Origin: an uncultured Porphyromonadaceae bacterium
GTDB lineage: Bacteria > Bacteroidota > Bacteroidia > Bacteroidales > Muribaculaceae
Length of the DNA: 6,857 nt
Direction of reading: 5' to 3'
Assembly: GCA_947166165.1 (NCBI GenBank)
Contig: CAMVDK010000174.1
Coordinates: 1 to 6,857 of the forward strand
How positions within the stretch are numbered: position 1 is the first letter of the stretch; each line of letters begins with the position of its first letter. The position numbers and the translations under genes are program-made. Below, one piece after another: positions 5,010 to 6,857 of this stretch. The notes beneath the pieces are model-generated. The model saw nothing but the letters and a program-made list of their open reading frames with translations. It had not been told where the DNA came from and ran no database searches.

Positions 5010-6506
5010 ATGAACAGCCTCTGCTTCTCCCCCCCGCGCCGCCGCGGCCTTCTGCTGCTTGCGGCCGTGCTGACCCTGCTGCAAAGCATCCCGATGGCCT
5101 CGAAGGCCGAGCGCATGCTGGGCATGGGCCCCGACAACGACTCGCTGCCCTTCGCCCGGCTCTCGCGGCTGAAAATCCCCGTGCTCGACATCGTGACCAT
5201 CGACAGCGTGTGGCCCACTTGCGACTACGTCAGCGCTCCCGAAGGTGCCTGGGGGCAGTCGATCACCAATGCCACCAAGGTGCCCGGCCGCATGCGCATG
5301 ACCCTGGGCGACAGCATCCTCTACGACACCGGCGAGTGGGTGGCCGACGAGAGCGGAATGACCATCAAAATTCGCGGCAACTCCAGCGCCTACTACGACA
5401 AGAAGCCCTACAAAATCAAATTGCAGAAAAAGGCCGACCTGCTCATGCGCGACACCATCGACCACAGCGACAAGAACTGGCTGCTCATCTGCGACGAGAC
5501 GTTCAAGACCATGATGGGCTTCGAGCTCAACCGCCTGCTGGGCATGCCCTGGACACCCGGCTACCGCTACGTGAACGTGGTCATCAACGGGCAGTATGAG
5601 GGCATCTACATGCTCGTGGAGTCGGTCAGGCGCAACACCGACTGCCGCATCAACGTGTCGAAAACCGGCTTCATCTTCGAGAGCGACCCCTACTGGTGGA
5701 ACGAGCCGCTCTACATCCACTCGCTGCAGTGGAGCACGCTGCGCTTCACCTTCAAGTATCCCGAGCCCGAGGACATGACCGACGACGACGTGGCCTACAT
5801 GACCTCGCTGCTCTACGACATGGAGCGCAGCTACGCGCGCGACTACTACCCCACCCTGCTCGACGTGCACTCGTTTGCCGCCTGGTGTCTGGGCCACGAC
5901 ATACTCATGACCAAAGACTACGCCGGCACCAACCGCTATTACTGCAAAGCCGACCGCTCCGACACCACCAAGATTTTCATGCCCCTGATGTGGGATTTCG
6001 ACTCCACCGAGGCCGACACCGTGGGGTGGTCGCCCCCACACATCTGCTTTTTCCGCTCGCTGTTCAACAACCCCGACCGCACCTTCGTTGAGCAATACGT
6101 GACGCTCTGGCGCCAGGTGAGTCCCACGCTCTACGACACACTCAACACGCTGTTCACCACCCTGCGCAAGTCGCCCGAAGGCTCAGGCATCTCCTACTCG
6201 CTGCAGTACAACAACAACCGATGGGGGTCGAAGTATCTGGTATACAGCAGCTTCTTGTACCGTCCGCAGTGGATTCAGAAGCGCTCGCCGTGGCTCACGC
6301 GCGAAATCAACAAACTCAACCCGCCCGGCGACATCGACTTCAACGGCACCGTCGATGTGACCGACATCAACCGCCTGCTCAACATGCTGCTGGAATACGA
6401 GCCGGCCAAAATGAGCGTTGCCGACATCAACCACGACGGCAAGCTGGATGTGGCCGACGTCAACGCCGCCATCACCATCGTGCTCGAAGGCACGGCGCAG
6501 GAATAG
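5010..6506 (+). CDS. Secreted CotH-domain protein with C-terminal dockerin
   Basis: This is a 498-residue protein. Residues 1-34 form a signal peptide (basic PRRRG, then LLLLAAVLTLL). Residues about 93-335 carry CotH-family hallmarks: IRGNSS (121-126), KKPYKIKL (131-138), NWLLICD (156-162), VNVVINGQYEGIYMLVE (188-204) and MPLMWDFDST (324-333), the last an acidic motif typical of the metal/nucleotide-binding end. CotH proteins are an atypical protein-kinase family known from Bacillus spore coats, and many bacteria have secreted versions of unknown substrate. Residues 440-495 form a type I dockerin with two calcium loops: Asp441-Asp443-Asn445-Asp449-Asp452 and Asp472-Asn474-Asp476-Asp480-Asp483, each followed by a hydrophobic helix. 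The dockerin suggests docking to a cohesin or a calcium-stabilised tail. No Por secretion (T9SS) C-terminal domain is visible. I chose ATG 5010 because it follows the promoter and starts the signal peptide. The gene appears monocistronic. Confidence 0.87.
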   Translation: MNSLCFSPPRRRGLLLLAAVLTLLQSIPMASKAERMLGMGPDNDSLPFARLSRLKIPVLDIVTIDSVWPTCDYVSAPEGAWGQSITNATKVPGRMRMTLGDSILYDTGEWVADESGMTIKIRGNSSAYYDKKPYKIKLQKKADLLMRDTIDHSDKNWLLICDETFKTMMGFELNRLLGMPWTPGYRYVNVVINGQYEGIYMLVESVRRNTDCRINVSKTGFIFESDPYWWNEPLYIHSLQWSTLRFTFKYPEPEDMTDDDVAYMTSLLYDMERSYARDYYPTLLDVHSFAAWCLGHDILMTKDYAGTNRYYCKADRSDTTKIFMPLMWDFDSTEADTVGWSPPHICFFRSLFNNPDRTFVEQYVTLWRQVSPTLYDTLNTLFTTLRKSPEGSGISYSLQYNNNRWGSKYLVYSSFLYRPQWIQKRSPWLTREINKLNPPGDIDFNGTVDVTDINRLLNMLLEYEPAKMSVADINHDGKLDVADVNAAITIVLEGTAQE

Positions 6507-6523
6507 GCCCGGCGGCAAGAACC

Positions 6524-6642
6524 GCATCCGCGCCCTCTGGGGATGCAGCGCGCATCCGGCCCAACAGCGCATCGCACTCGAAACGCCGCGAAACGCGCGT
6601 ATTGCACGCGTTCCGCGGCGCCCTCGCGTACGTTTCGCGGCG
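6524..6642. repeat. Cluster of competing GC-rich inverted repeats
   Basis: GGATGC (6541-6546) can pair with GCATCC at either 6524-6529 or 6552-6557. The segment 6584-6597 can pair with 6607-6620 (13 of 14 bases), or its first 12 bases can pair perfectly with 6631-6642. Each central arm therefore has two mutually exclusive partners. The block lies between the CotH-dockerin stop and the rsmA promoter. It may be a transcription end, a regulatory fold, or a dispersed repeat; no T-run is present. Confidence 0.55.
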
Positions 6643-6669
6643 GCCTAGCCCAAAAATTGCGCCTTGCCC

Positions 6670-6700
6670 TTTGCGATTTGTGCATTATTTAGTAACTTTG
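6670..6700 (+). promoter_or_regulatory. Promoter of rsmA
   Basis: TTTG (6670-6673), exactly 19 bases, then TAACTTTG (6693-6700) is the best consensus promoter in the window. The start point near 6707 leaves about 22 A-rich bases before ATG 6729. Confidence 0.7.
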
Positions 6701-6728
6701 CAGGTTGAAAACAAAAAACCAGACACCC

Positions 6729-6857
6729 ATGCGAGTCAGAGCCAAAAAGTCGCTCGGCCAGCACTTCCTGACCGACCTCGACGTGGCGCGGCGCATTGCC
6801 GCCACCGTCGACAACCACCGCCACCAGCCCCTGCTGGAGGTGGGGCCCGGCATGGGA
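6729..6857 (+). CDS. rsmA: 16S rRNA (adenine-N6,N6)-dimethyltransferase RsmA/KsgA, 5' part
   Basis: The first 43 codons are present and the gene runs off the window end. The N-terminus MRVRAKKSLGQHFL matches the near-invariant KKxLGQHFL start of RsmA/KsgA, and LLEVGPGMG (35-43) is the S-adenosylmethionine-binding motif I of this Rossmann-fold methyltransferase. The enzyme dimethylates two adjacent adenosines in the 3' hairpin of 16S rRNA during small-subunit maturation, and its loss gives kasugamycin resistance. The eukaryotic Dim1 and mitochondrial TFB1M homologues share the motifs, but the bacterial context makes RsmA the clear call. It is transcribed from its own promoter. Confidence 0.93.
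   Translation, partial: MRVRAKKSLGQHFLTDLDVARRIAATVDNHRHQPLLEVGPGMG

Noticed and set aside
3635..5218. 527-codon open frame on the minus strand
   Set aside because: It is antisense to the permease and the start of the CotH gene, is rich in His/Gln/Ala low-complexity sequence, and has no domain motif or promoter. It is a by-product of high GC3 in the real genes.

Overview
The window reads as a GC-rich member of the Bacteroidales/Bacteroidetes. The main evidence is a set of promoters built on the Bacteroidetes -7 box TAnnTTTG, mostly with a TTG-like -33 element 19-20 bases upstream, most of them about 30 bases before a start codon and usually without a strong Shine-Dalgarno. The protein types agree: a periplasm-facing beta-barrel, an FtsX-type permease, and a secreted CotH-like protein with a dockerin. 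A gut family such as Muribaculaceae or Rikenellaceae is a guess from GC content and style only. I see no rRNA, tRNA, CRISPR array or transposase.

Layout. Positions 1-370 are non-coding and full of structure: a 19-bp perfect inverted repeat, two more hairpins, then a palindromic element that carries two copies of a 26-bp promoter sequence. The second copy drives a probable operon of an outer-membrane beta-barrel protein (396-1280) and an ABC ATPase (1284-1928), which ends at a candidate intrinsic terminator (1981-2016). A second unit with its own promoter (box at 2078) holds a small membrane-protein ORF interrupted by an in-frame TAG (2120-2332) and a helix-turn-helix protein with a large unfamiliar C-terminal part (2345-3388). 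The reading frame of that gene stays open and coding-like past its TGA up to 3508. A third unit starts from a box at 3520 and has a strongly folded leader, followed by an FtsX/LolC-like ABC permease (3656-4855). Next come a secreted CotH-domain protein with a C-terminal two-repeat dockerin (5010-6506), a GC-rich block of competing inverted repeats (6524-6642), and the first 43 codons of rsmA/ksgA (6729 to the window end).

How the genes may work together. The ATPase and the permease have no other partner in the window, so I infer that they form one transporter, with the barrel protein as a possible outer-membrane companion. The regulator/small-membrane-protein unit lies between them and separates them into different transcripts. 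It could regulate the transporter or be an inserted cassette. That cassette shows three possible lesions in 1.4 kb: an amber codon, a possible +1 shift at the start of the regulator, and a premature-looking TGA. This is the most unusual part of the window. The CotH-dockerin gene and rsmA each have their own promoter and look unrelated to the transporter.
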